This document shows positions 1 to 7,665 of a stretch of DNA of 64,000 bases, one piece after another. The notes under the pieces were generated by a model, which saw nothing but the letters and a program-made list of their open reading frames with translations, was not told the DNA's origin and did not search any database. The number at the start of each line of letters is the position of its first letter. The stretch's first letter is position 1. The DNA comes from VGCC01 sp964495555 (GTDB lineage: Bacteria; Actinomycetota; Actinomycetes; S36-B12). Made by a program: the position numbers and the translations under genes. Location: contig CAZBWA010000002.1 in the NCBI GenBank assembly GCA_964495555.1, positions 1 to 64,000 on the forward strand, read 5' to 3'.

Positions 1-386
1 TATCCGAGCACGAGCAGCGCCTGCTGGAGCAGATGGAGAAGGCGCTCTACGCCGAGGATCCCAAGTTCGCCACGTCGCTGCGCTCCACGGGAGCCGGGGG
101 CGCGCAGCGCGGCCGCGCCGTGCTCGGTGTGCTCGGGTTCCTCGCCGGCATGGGACTGATTCTTGCGGGCGTCGCCACGGCCGTCATCGCACTCGGCGTG
201 GTCGGATTCGCGATCATGCTCGTCGGTGCAGTCCTGGTCTACTCGGCGTTCTCCCGCGGACCTGCCGTGGCCGCGGCGGAAGGCGAGCAGCCGACCGCAC
301 CGAAGGCGCCGAAGCAGACCGGTTCGGGATTCATGGGCAAGATGGAAGACCGCTGGCGTCGGCGCGCTGAAGGCGATCCGCAGTAG
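1..386 (+). CDS. DUF3040 family membrane protein (5' partial)
   Basis: The reading frame is open from base 3, so the true start lies left of the window; the first visible residues read SEHEQRLLEQMEKAL, the typical N-terminal opening of DUF3040 proteins. Two hydrophobic segments follow (visible residues about 38-58 and 62-78), then a Pro/Lys/Arg-rich hydrophilic tail ending in RWRRRAEGDPQ. The family is a small actinobacterial membrane protein of unknown function commonly found upstream of mraZ, which fits this location. The internal ATG at 33 is not the start because the conserved motif extends upstream of it. The family call is firm; the role is unknown. Confidence 0.85.
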   Translation, partial: SEHEQRLLEQMEKALYAEDPKFATSLRSTGAGGAQRGRAVLGVLGFLAGMGLILAGVATAVIALGVVGFAIMLVGAVLVYSAFSRGPAVAAAEGEQPTAPKAPKQTGSGFMGKMEDRWRRRAEGDPQ

Positions 387-393
387 CACTTGA

Positions 394-405
394 CAGAATG
401 CGGGC
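394..405 (+). promoter_or_regulatory. Possible leaderless promoter -10 for the MaoC-like gene
   Basis: CAGAAT occupies 394-399 and the ATG follows at 406, exactly 12 nt from the first base of the hexamer, with no Shine-Dalgarno sequence between. This is the spacing seen at many other unit heads in the window. The first base is C rather than T, so this is a weaker match. No convincing -35 was seen. Confidence 0.4.
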
Positions 406-939
406 ATGTCCGACGTGAAGCCCGCGGTCCTCGGTCGATTCTTCGAAGACTTCGAGGTGGGCACCACCTATCAGCATCCGCTCGGGCGCACCATCTCCGA
501 GGCCGACTCCACCTGGTTCACGCTGCTGACGTGCAACACCAATCAGAACCATTTCAACGCCGACCTCGCGCGGAGCAACCCCATCTCGGGCGGGCGCATC
601 ATCGTGAACTCCGGCCTGACCGTGGCGATCGTCCTCGGCATCTCGGTGATCGACATGAGTCAGAACGCCGTGGCCAACCTGGGATGGACCGACATCAAAC
701 TCACCCATCCGGTCTACGTCGGAGACACCCTCTATGCCGAGAGCATGTGCCTCGACGTACGCGCGAGCGCGTCGCGTCCGGAGATGGGGATCATCCGGAT
801 GAAGACTCGCGGGCTCAACCAGGACGGGGACGAGGTCGTGTCCTGGTTCCGCAGCGTGATGATCCCGAAGCGCTCCTCCGGCATCGGCCAGAACTACTTC
901 CCGCAGGCCAAGTCCGGACCGCTCACGGCGTCGGAGTAG
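406..939 (+). CDS. MaoC-fold hotdog dehydratase/hydratase
   Basis: A 177-residue single hotdog-domain protein of the MaoC/mesaconyl-CoA hydratase type. Visible family signs are FFEDFEVGTTYQHPLGRTI at residues 12-30, a hydratase-like segment LTCNTNQNHFNAD around residues 43-55 with the active-site-type His, then GGRIIVNSGLT. It probably hydrates an enoyl-CoA-type substrate; the substrate cannot be told. The usual catalytic Asp of the R-hydratase motif appears as Asn in this segment, as seen in some mesaconyl-CoA hydratase relatives. It follows the DUF3040 gene by 19 nt and its 3' end overlaps the convergent lipase gene by 17 nt. It probably has its own leaderless promoter. Confidence 0.8.
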   Translation: MSDVKPAVLGRFFEDFEVGTTYQHPLGRTISEADSTWFTLLTCNTNQNHFNADLARSNPISGGRIIVNSGLTVAIVLGISVIDMSQNAVANLGWTDIKLTHPVYVGDTLYAESMCLDVRASASRPEMGIIRMKTRGLNQDGDEVVSWFRSVMIPKRSSGIGQNYFPQAKSGPLTASE

Positions 940-2164
940 GCGCTACCGCCGGCGGGAACGTGCAGTTCGGCTGCACCGGTTCACCCGCGAAACGCTGCGC
1001 GATCCACTGCGTGGCAGAGGGACCCGCGGCGATCGCCGCCTGCAGATGTCCGACACCGCCCAGCCACAGCATCGTCAGATTCGAACCCGCCGCACACCAA
1101 CGCTCCTGAAGCACCGCATTCGGCCACGCCAGCACGACCTCGTCAGCCGTCCCCTGCGCGACAAAGACGGGGAGTTCCGCGGGATAGGGCGGGGGAGTTT
1201 GCTCCTCGGCGTAGGCCGCCCACAGTGGGTTCTCCAACGGATTCCCCGCGAAGAACTCCTGCCCCGCGGACTTGCGTAATGCCAATTCGGCGAGCAACCC
1301 CTTGTTGGACGTGCACTTTTCCGCGATGCGCTCGTACTGATCCAGGCCCGTGGCCGAGAGCACCTGGGAGGGCTCAAGTGACGGGTTGGCCGTCGGCCAG
1401 GAGATCGCCACCTCCGGACCGATGCCCCAGCCGATGGTGGTGTCCCACTGCGCTCCCATGATGTCGCTGAGTTGGGCCGCTGGTGCTGCGGCGGCGACGC
1501 CCACGAGACTCAACTCCGGGGCCAGGCGCGGGCCCAGATGCCCCGTCCAGAGGGCCGAGTGACCGCCCTGCGAGTGACCCCAGACCGCGTACCGGTCACC
1601 GGCCTGCGCATCGGGCAGGTTGCGTGCGGCCCGCACGGAGTTGACCACATCGCGCGCCTCCGCCTCGGCGACGAGATACAACTCGGGACCCGGCGTCCCC
1701 AATCCTGCGTAATCGGTCGCGACCACGACCCACCCGAGCGCGAGCATCTGATCGAGCCAGGCCTCGGTGTCGCCGAGGGGGTTAGCCGAGCGTGACGGCG
1801 CGCACGCGTCGCCCATGCCCAGGGTTCCGTGGGCCCACGCGACGACGGGACGACCCTCGGCGGGTGCCGGAGCGTCCGGGATGAAGACCATCCCGCTGGA
1901 CGCGGCGGGCGTGCCATCGGGGCGCTCGGAGACGTAGAGGATCCGCAGCGCCGTGGCACCGGGGACATCGACCCCGAGGGGCTCGGTCCGCAGAACCTCG
2001 CCCGGGGAGTTCGGCAGCGGAGTGGGAGGGTCATAGAACGGGGCGATCACCGACTGCTCATCCGCGGTGCGGATGTCCGAGGCGCGCATCACGGAGAGGA
2101 GCACCACCACGAGGCCGATGACGAGGGCGACGGGAGCGATGATGAACCACCACCAGGAATGCAC
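923..2164 (-). CDS. Secretory lipase-family alpha/beta hydrolase
   Basis: With the GTG start at 2164 this is 413 residues. It has a short N-terminal hydrophobic anchor/signal (residues 4-25), then an alpha/beta hydrolase of the secretory lipase (LIP) type. GHSQGG places the nucleophile at about Ser198, an HGTLG oxyanion-like segment lies at residues 112-116, and the C-terminal GVGH supplies the likely catalytic His. It probably acts outside the membrane on lipid esters; the substrate is unknown. The start is chosen because TACAGT lies exactly 12 nt upstream (minus-strand bases 2176-2171) with no Shine-Dalgarno; an upstream ATG at 2203 would add 13 residues but lies beyond that -10. The C-terminus is Pro/Thr rich. 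The 3' end overlaps the MaoC-like gene by 17 nt. Confidence 0.8.
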   Translation of the reverse strand: MHSWWWFIIAPVALVIGLVVVLLSVMRASDIRTADEQSVIAPFYDPPTPLPNSPGEVLRTEPLGVDVPGATALRILYVSERPDGTPAASSGMVFIPDAPAPAEGRPVVAWAHGTLGMGDACAPSRSANPLGDTEAWLDQMLALGWVVVATDYAGLGTPGPELYLVAEAEARDVVNSVRAARNLPDAQAGDRYAVWGHSQGGHSALWTGHLGPRLAPELSLVGVAAAAPAAQLSDIMGAQWDTTIGWGIGPEVAISWPTANPSLEPSQVLSATGLDQYERIAEKCTSNKGLLAELALRKSAGQEFFAGNPLENPLWAAYAEEQTPPPYPAELPVFVAQGTADEVVLAWPNAVLQERWCAAGSNLTMLWLGGVGHLQAAIAAGPSATQWIAQRFAGEPVQPNCTFPPAVAPTPTP

Positions 2165-2176
2165 GACGGCACTGTA
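2165..2176 (-). promoter_or_regulatory. Leaderless promoter -10 of the lipase gene
   Basis: On the minus strand TACAGT (2176 down to 2171) begins 12 nt before GTG at 2164. On the plus strand the same bases hold CACTGT (2170-2175), a possible weak -10 for the divergent repeat-protein gene. The two elements would overlap almost completely, so the promoters would compete for polymerase. Confidence 0.5.
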
Positions 2177-2209
2177 AACCCGGTGGGAGCCATCGGGAAT
2201 CATGGTGGC

Positions 2210-2779
2210 GTGGTCACCGAACCCGGATACTCCCGCGATGTCGTCGTGGTCTCTCGCATCGCCGTAACGGAGAACGAAGGTGACATCCGCACCGCGGTCG
2301 CCGATTCGATCGCCGGTGTCATCGGGCTCGTCGGCTACTCGGTCCAGACCGCCGTGACGCTGACGCGTGCGGTGGTGTCTGCGGCGGTCAATGGCGCGCT
2401 CGATCGCATCGTGCCCCTGGTCGCTGACGCGATCATCGGTCGGATCGACCTGACGGACGTGGTCCTGGAGCGCGTGGACTTGCGGGCGATCGTCCTGCGG
2501 GCACTGGACGAGCTCGACCTCACCGCCATCGTCGTCGACCGAGTCGACCTGGACACGATCATCAACCAGATTCCGATCGTGGAGATTGCCGACTACGTGA
2601 TCAACGAGATCGACCTTCCCGAACTCATTCGGGAGTCCACGGGCGGCGTAGCCGACAATGCCCTGAACGCCGCCCGCATGCAGGCCGCCGATGCCGATGC
2701 CGGCATCGCGCGCATCATCGACGGTGTTCTCCTGCGCTCGCGGTCGCGCCGCGCGCGTGCCGCGGAGGGTGATGCGTGA
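2210..2779 (+). CDS. Conserved hypothetical, Asp-Leu repeat protein paired with RDD protein
   Basis: About 189 residues from GTG 2210; GTG 2246 is an alternative, so the start is uncertain. The middle is a run of imperfect 12-18 residue units built around (I/V)DLxxIV, for example RIDLTDVV, RVDLRAIV, ELDLTAIV, RVDLDTII and EIDLPELI, giving alternating acidic and aliphatic faces. The C-terminus is Arg rich (LLRSRSRRARAA). There is no signal peptide or clear enzyme motif. Similar proteins are often encoded directly before an RDD membrane protein in actinobacteria, and here the stop overlaps the start region of the RDD gene, so joint translation is likely. Function unknown. Confidence 0.65.
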   Translation: MVTEPGYSRDVVVVSRIAVTENEGDIRTAVADSIAGVIGLVGYSVQTAVTLTRAVVSAAVNGALDRIVPLVADAIIGRIDLTDVVLERVDLRAIVLRALDELDLTAIVVDRVDLDTIINQIPIVEIADYVINEIDLPELIRESTGGVADNALNAARMQAADADAGIARIIDGVLLRSRSRRARAAEGDA

Positions 2780-3300
2780 TGGATTTCGCCACCTACCAAC
2801 GACTGGTCAGCATCGGGGATGCCCCGACCACAGACCCGCTGCCCAAGGCCGCGCGCGCCCTCCAGGGTTCGCAGGCGGGGGTGGTCACCCGCACGCTCAG
2901 CGTCTTCATCGACATCGCCCTCGTGAGCATCGTGGTCGTCGCGGGATGGGCGGCTACGCGCTTTCTCATCTTCGTGCTGCGCCCGACCCAGGAATTGCCG
3001 ACTCCGAACGCTTTCGTGCTGCTGGCCTTCGGATACGCGGTGATGGTGCTCTACTGGGCGGCCTCCTGGGCCACGTCCGGTCGTTCGCTCGGTGCCTACG
3101 TGATGGGCGTGCGCGTGCGAAGCCGTGACCAGTCGCGGGTCGGGTGGTTCCGGTCACTCGTACGCGCCGTGTTCTGCGTCGCCTTCCCCCCGGGACTCCT
3201 GTGGTCCATCGTCAGTCAGCGCAATCAATCCGTGCAGGACATCGTGCTGCGCACTGAGGTGTTGCGTGACTGGAGCCGACTCGGCGGAGGCGCGGCGTAG
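2779..3300 (+). CDS. RDD family membrane protein
   Basis: 173 residues. The RDD domain begins with VVTRTLSVFIDIALVSIVVV: Arg and Asp in the first helix, a second helix around residues 70-92, then GRSLGAYVMGVRVRS and the closing SVQDIVLRTEV with the second Asp. Members are multi-span membrane proteins, some acting in ion transport; no specific role can be assigned. A purine-rich GGAGGGTG about 8 nt upstream supports ATG 2779 (GTG 2776 is possible). It overlaps the stop of the repeat-protein gene by one base and ends exactly where the convergent HelD-like gene ends, with zero intergenic bases. Confidence 0.85.
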   Translation: MDFATYQRLVSIGDAPTTDPLPKAARALQGSQAGVVTRTLSVFIDIALVSIVVVAGWAATRFLIFVLRPTQELPTPNAFVLLAFGYAVMVLYWAASWATSGRSLGAYVMGVRVRSRDQSRVGWFRSLVRAVFCVAFPPGLLWSIVSQRNQSVQDIVLRTEVLRDWSRLGGGAA

Positions 3301-5406
3301 TCAGCCCTCGACGTCGATGAGGTGCAGGTGGGTGGTCGCCCGGGTGCAAGCGACGTAGATGTTCGCTCCCGCGGGGACCTCCGCGGCAATGGCGTGGGGA
3401 TCGACCACGAACACGTGATCGAACTCGAGGCCCTTGGAGTCCTGGGCCGTGATGACGGCAGCGAGGGCGTCGATCGCATCGGGGCCGTATCCGAATGGCT
3501 CCCCGTGGAGGGTGTCGGCCCACGCGCGAATCTGCGCCGCCGGGACGATCACAGCCGCCCTCCCGACGAAGTCCGTCAGGACCTTCTCGATGTAGGTGCG
3601 GACATCCGATGCCGGGCGTGCCACGGTCACGGTCGGGGGTCCGCTGCGGATGGGGTGAAGCGAGGGTGCATGGCCACCGGCATCGGTGAGCCAGGCGGTC
3701 GCGGTGTCCGCGATCTCCTGGGTGATGCGGTAGGTGATGGTGAGTTCGTGCAGCCGGACCGCGTCCCCCGCCCAACCGAGCGCCTCGTCCCAGGTGCGTG
3801 CAGCCGCGGGATGGGATGCCTGCTGCAGGTCGCCGACCACGGTCATGGACCTGCGACTAGCCCGCCGCTGCACCGCCCGCCATCCCATGGCGCTGAGCTC
3901 CTGGGCCTCGTCGACGATGACGTGACCGTAGATCCACTCCCGATCGTCGAAGGCGCGCTCGGCGAGGCTGCGCTGCGAACGCTCCGCCTGCATCGCATTG
4001 GCGACGTGGAGGTCGCGCGCATCGAGTTCCCGCGGATCATCCGGGGAGGAGATGGGGGAAGCCGAACGGCCACGCTCCCAGACACCCACCCGGGATGCCG
4101 CCTCGTCGATGAGCGGGACATCATCGGGCGTCCAGGGGGAACCGGATCGTCGCAGGAGGCGCGCGCGTTCATCGTCGGTGAGCAGGCCCTCCGAGCAGGC
4201 GTGCAGGTAGTCGGGGTCGCTGAGCAGGCGGTCGATGAGCCCCGGTGGGTCGATGGGCATCCACATCAGGTTCAGCGTGCGCCGGACATGTCGGTCGTCG
4301 ATGAAGTCCGACACCTCGTCGAGGACCTCGTCGGCCGACGGTGAGGAATCGCCCGCATCACGGAGGCGGTTGCGTGCGGCCGCTTCAAGAACCCGACGTA
4401 GGAAGGTTTCGCGCCCTTCGTGGTACCGCTGCGTGCGTGAGAGCCCCCGCGTGGCTTCGGACAACTGCGAGGCCCGGATGCGCACCTCGCCGTGGGATTC
4501 GGTGGCGATGCGGACATCGCCCTCCGGGATGCGCACGCGTGCACCGATGGCCCGGGCGATGACCTCCGCCATCCGCGCGTCGCCCTTCACGGCGGCGACG
4601 GCGGGAGTGTCCGTGGCGGTGGCGCGAATCCCCGGCACCAGGGTCGCCGCCGTCAACAGCACGACATCGGTCTCACCGAGGCTGGGGAGGACTTGGTCGA
4701 TATAGCGCAGGAAGAGGGGACTGGGCCCGATGATGAGAACGCCGTCGCGGGCGAGCTTCTCGCGGTAGGTGTAGAGCAGCCACGCCGCGCGATGCAGAGC
4801 GACCACCGTCTTTCCCGTGCCCGGTCCGCCCTGCACCACCGTGACGTTCTCCAGTGGACTGCGGATGATGGCGTCCTGGTCTGCTGCGATCGTGGCCAAG
4901 ATGTCGCCCATACGTCCCGACCGCGGAGCAGCCATCGCCTCGGCCCCCGGCGAGTATTCGCTGGCACCATCGAAGAACTCGTCGTCGATGTGTGTGACGA
5001 CCTCGCGTTGTCCCTCATGGCGCGTCGCGATCCGGCGACGCAGGGCCAGTCCGAGTGGCTGCGCACTCGTCGCTTGGTAGAACGGCGCCGCCTGGGGTGC
5101 GCGCCAATCCACGAGCACGACGTCACCGGTCTCCGAGCGCAGACCGATGCGACCGATGTGCAGTTCCGAGGACTCCCGCGGGTCGATGCGCCCGAAGCAC
5201 AGGCGCCCCTGTGAGGCGCGTGCGGATCGCACCTGCTGGTGCAGGTTGAGCAGATGCGCCTCGCGCTCGAGGTCGTCCTGGCCCGTGCCCGTGCCTGGCG
5301 CAGCGGTCACCTGCTCGATGCGTCGGGACAGGTAGTCGATGTGGCGTGTGAGATCGGCGTGGAAGGAGTCGAGGCGCTCCTGCTCGTACTCGATGCTGCT
5401 CGTCAC
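3301..5406 (-). CDS. HelD/HelR-like RNA polymerase-associated SF1 ATPase
   Basis: About 701 residues. A charged N-terminal coiled coil (roughly residues 5-75) precedes a UvrD-like ATPase: Walker A GGPGTGKT near residues 190-200, Walker B VIVDEAQEL, a GDLQQA motif III equivalent, TITYRITQEIADTA, and a C-terminal CTRATTHLHL motif. The N-terminal coiled coil before a split helicase core is the signature of HelD-type factors, which pry stalled or drug-bound RNA polymerase off DNA; actinobacterial HelR members also give rifampicin tolerance. That this protein does so is inference. The GTG start at 5406 is preferred because CAGGA lies 5 nt upstream; ATG 5448 has no ribosome site. CAGACT at 5444-5439 could be its -10. 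Confidence 0.75.
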   Translation of the reverse strand: MTSSIEYEQERLDSFHADLTRHIDYLSRRIEQVTAAPGTGTGQDDLEREAHLLNLHQQVRSARASQGRLCFGRIDPRESSELHIGRIGLRSETGDVVLVDWRAPQAAPFYQATSAQPLGLALRRRIATRHEGQREVVTHIDDEFFDGASEYSPGAEAMAAPRSGRMGDILATIAADQDAIIRSPLENVTVVQGGPGTGKTVVALHRAAWLLYTYREKLARDGVLIIGPSPLFLRYIDQVLPSLGETDVVLLTAATLVPGIRATATDTPAVAAVKGDARMAEVIARAIGARVRIPEGDVRIATESHGEVRIRASQLSEATRGLSRTQRYHEGRETFLRRVLEAAARNRLRDAGDSSPSADEVLDEVSDFIDDRHVRRTLNLMWMPIDPPGLIDRLLSDPDYLHACSEGLLTDDERARLLRRSGSPWTPDDVPLIDEAASRVGVWERGRSASPISSPDDPRELDARDLHVANAMQAERSQRSLAERAFDDREWIYGHVIVDEAQELSAMGWRAVQRRASRRSMTVVGDLQQASHPAAARTWDEALGWAGDAVRLHELTITYRITQEIADTATAWLTDAGGHAPSLHPIRSGPPTVTVARPASDVRTYIEKVLTDFVGRAAVIVPAAQIRAWADTLHGEPFGYGPDAIDALAAVITAQDSKGLEFDHVFVVDPHAIAAEVPAGANIYVACTRATTHLHLIDVEG

Positions 5407-5479
5407 GGTCGTCCTGGGGCCATATGAAAGGGTCCATAAGTCTGTCATGGGAAGGGGTCCGGGTCCACCGGGAGGACGC

Positions 5480-5863
5480 ATGGAACGTGAGGAACTCTTC
5501 GACATCTACGACGACACGATCGTGACCGCCTGGGACGGTCGGGAGTGGGTCGATCCAGGCCTCGCCTGCGTGGAGCGGGCTGTGGGTGCGGTCGTCCTGA
5601 CGGCCTGGAACCCGGGCTGGGAGCGGCCGGGCCGGGAGGCCAACGAGGAGGCCAACCGACGCCTGGAGGCCGAGTTGGTGCATCGGGGGTGGGACTTCTG
5701 GCCGGCGGTGGGTGCCTCGCGGCACGACGACCACTCCGAGCCGGGCTTCCTGGTGTGGGGGATGTCGCCCGAGGACGGGTGCGCACTCGCCCGTGACTTC
5801 GGGCAGTTCGCGATCTACGTCTACGACGCGACTGGGATGCGCGTGACCTGCGATTGCGCGTGA
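5480..5863 (+). CDS. DUF3293 domain protein
   Basis: 127 residues, cytoplasmic, rich in Trp and acidic residues. Recognisable DUF3293 features are an early VLTAWNPG segment (residues 38-45), NEEANRRLEAEL, then a GASRHDDHSEPGFLVWG segment and a C-terminal FGQFAIYVYD. The function of the family is unknown. GGAGG at 5471-5475 fixes ATG 5480, though the 4-nt spacing is short. It diverges from the HelD-like gene (74 bp between starts) and ends one base before the convergent DUF3048 gene. Confidence 0.75.
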   Translation: MEREELFDIYDDTIVTAWDGREWVDPGLACVERAVGAVVLTAWNPGWERPGREANEEANRRLEAELVHRGWDFWPAVGASRHDDHSEPGFLVWGMSPEDGCALARDFGQFAIYVYDATGMRVTCDCA

Positions 5864-5864
5864 C

Positions 5865-6950
5865 TCATGGGGTCGCGGTCGGACTGGCCGTAGGCGACGC
5901 GGACATCGTCGTCTGGAGTATCGCCGGTCGCGTCGTGTCCAGGAGCACCACCCAGGTCTGACCCGGCCGGAACGTCATGGGTGTTCCATCGGCCTGGACG
6001 AACGTGGTCCCGGACGCGGCGTCGGGGCGTGACCAGGTGACATTCCACGCTTGCCCGTCGCGAAGCACGATGCCCGTTCCCGTGCCAATCGTTTCGGCGT
6101 GCGGGGTGTTGCCGCCGCCCTTGTCGAAGTACTTCGACTCCGACTGGGTGACGTACTGGAGGACCACGGTGTCCGCGCGCTGCTGCTCGCCCGTCTCTTC
6201 CTCCATAGCGAGGTCGTCGTTGAGGCCGACGAGGAAGTTCCCCTGGGCGGGGTCGTAGATGAAGTCGGCCGTGGCGTAACTCCATTCCGCCCGCGCCGAG
6301 TACACCGGTGATCCGCCCGTGGGGACCACCGGATCGAAGCGAAGTCCGATGTCGCGCGCGGGTGAGGCGTCGGGGGCGCGTGAGAGTCCCACCGTGCCGT
6401 CGAGGAAGTAGTTGTAGGGGGAGCGACGATCGCTGTCGCGTGCGTAACCCTCGGCCCCCTTGTTCGGTGAGATGTCGATCAGACCCGATTCCTCGATGGC
6501 CGGCCACATCTTGCGTTGCACACCGGAGAAGGCGAATGCGGGGGACCCGTACTGCGCGAGCAGGTCGATGTCGGTGATCCGCGCCGAGCGCACCGGGCCG
6601 ATGCGGTCGGGGATGTCGCTGGAGTACACGGCCGCGAGTCGGGTGATTCCGTACTCCACCTCCTCGATGTAGACCACATCGGCGCGGTGCAGGCCGGCAT
6701 GGGGCTGCGCATTACGCGTGTTGTCCAACTTCACCACCAGCACCGGACCTGCGGGGTTCCCGGGTAGCCCGGTCAGGGGGGACGTGGGCGTCGGGGTCGG
6801 ACTGGGCGTCGGGCTGGGCGTGGGGCTGGGGGTGGGAGACGGGCTGGTGGCCGGGGCTTGCGGGGCTGCCTCGGGGGCGGGGGTCGAGCTGGAGCAGGCA
6901 GCCAGCGCTACCGCCGCCAGGGGCAGTGCGACCAGGGCCCGGCGCAGCAT
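5865..6950 (-). CDS. DUF3048 (YerB-like) lipoprotein
   Basis: 361 residues. A lipoprotein signal (MLRRALVALPLAAVALAACS) has a LAAC lipobox with the lipidated Cys at residue 19. A disordered Ala/Pro then Ser-Pro-Thr-Pro linker (about residues 22-58) leads to the conserved N-terminal DUF3048 domain (PVLVVKLDNTRNAQPHAGLHRADVVY style), with RIGPVRSAR and a C-terminal half containing GTGTGIVLRDGQAW. A second Ser/Thr/Pro tail closes the protein. It should sit on the outer face of the membrane; the family's function is not established. The ATG has no Shine-Dalgarno, but TACCGT lies exactly 12 nt upstream, so the mRNA is probably leaderless. Confidence 0.85.
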   Translation of the reverse strand: MLRRALVALPLAAVALAACSSSTPAPEAAPQAPATSPSPTPSPTPSPTPSPTPTPTSPLTGLPGNPAGPVLVVKLDNTRNAQPHAGLHRADVVYIEEVEYGITRLAAVYSSDIPDRIGPVRSARITDIDLLAQYGSPAFAFSGVQRKMWPAIEESGLIDISPNKGAEGYARDSDRRSPYNYFLDGTVGLSRAPDASPARDIGLRFDPVVPTGGSPVYSARAEWSYATADFIYDPAQGNFLVGLNDDLAMEEETGEQQRADTVVLQYVTQSESKYFDKGGGNTPHAETIGTGTGIVLRDGQAWNVTWSRPDAASGTTFVQADGTPMTFRPGQTWVVLLDTTRPAILQTTMSASPTASPTATP

Positions 6951-6962
6951 CCGCCCACGGTA
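6951..6962 (-). promoter_or_regulatory. Leaderless promoter -10 of the DUF3048 lipoprotein gene
   Basis: TACCGT on the minus strand (6962 down to 6957) starts 12 nt before the ATG at 6950. There is no ribosome binding site in between. Confidence 0.55.
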
Positions 6963-7010
6963 GGTCCCGCCGGGAGGGTGGCCGTATGCGTGGGGAGGAA
7001 AAGGCCTGGA

Positions 7011-7050
7011 AGTGGTTGACGGTGGGTCAAAGTGGAGTAAAGTGGCGCCA
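7011..7050 (+). promoter_or_regulatory. MraZ operator array overlapping the dcw promoter
   Basis: Four direct repeats in exact 10-bp register start at 7011, 7021, 7031 and 7041, each beginning (A/G)GTGG followed by five variable bases; a degenerate fifth (CCTGG) begins at 7051. MraZ is known to bind tandem TGG-containing boxes with about 10-bp spacing in front of its own gene. The boxes overlap a promoter: -35 TTGACG at 7016-7021, 16-nt spacer, -10 TAAAGT at 7038-7043, predicted start near 7050. This arrangement predicts autoregulation of the dcw operon by MraZ. It is the best -35/-10 pair seen in the window. Confidence 0.8.
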
Positions 7051-7099
7051 CCTGGAGGTGCCAGGGGGTCTTACGGGGTCGAAGAGGCGGGAGTGACAG

Positions 7100-7531
7100 A
7101 TGTTTCTGGGCACCCACGCACCCCGTCTCGATGAGAAGGGCCGCCTGGTCCTGCCTGCCAAGTTCCGTGAGCAGTTGGCCGCCGGGCTGGTGCTGACCCG
7201 GGGCCAGGACCGCTCCCTCGTCGTCTGGCCCACCGCGGAGTTCACCGCCTACGCGGAGCGGCTGGGCGAGGCCTCCCGCTCCGATGCCCGGGTCCGGGCC
7301 TACCTGCGCGTGCTGTTCTCCGGCGCCTCCGACGAGATCCCCGACCGTCAGGGGCGCATCACCGTCCCCCCGGGCCTCCGTGACTACGCCGGCCTGGATC
7401 GCGAGGTCATCGTCGTCGGAAACGGGACCACCGCCGAGATCTGGGATGCCGAGACCTGGAACACCTACCTCGCCAGCCAGGAGGACAACTTCTCCGGCCT
7501 GAACGAGGAGGTGATCCCAGGGGTGTTGTGA
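7100..7531 (+). CDS. mraZ: Transcriptional regulator MraZ
   Basis: 143 residues of the usual length. It contains two SpoVT/AbrB-like half domains with the hallmark sequences DEKGRLVLPAKFRE (residues 11-24) and DRQGRITVPPGLRDYAGLD (around residues 81-99). MraZ forms ring oligomers that bind the repeat array in its own leader and control the dcw cluster. It is the first gene of the cluster, about 50 nt below the predicted transcription start, with a purine-rich GGCGGGAG in front of ATG 7100. Identification is firm. Confidence 0.95.
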   Translation: MFLGTHAPRLDEKGRLVLPAKFREQLAAGLVLTRGQDRSLVVWPTAEFTAYAERLGEASRSDARVRAYLRVLFSGASDEIPDRQGRITVPPGLRDYAGLDREVIVVGNGTTAEIWDAETWNTYLASQEDNFSGLNEEVIPGVL

Positions 7532-7665
7532 CGTCGTGCGGCCCGGTCTCCTCCCGCCCCCTCCCTGACATCCCTTCCCCGGTGCCAGGCGGTGATGCGG
7601 GCGGGGGCCCGGCCGCGCGGATGGGAGAGACCGCGACCGAGATCCACACACACGAAGGGGAAGAC

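Noticed and set aside
33..386. Start of the DUF3040 gene at ATG 33
   Set aside because: The conserved SEHEQRLLEQ motif lies in frame upstream, so the gene begins before the window.
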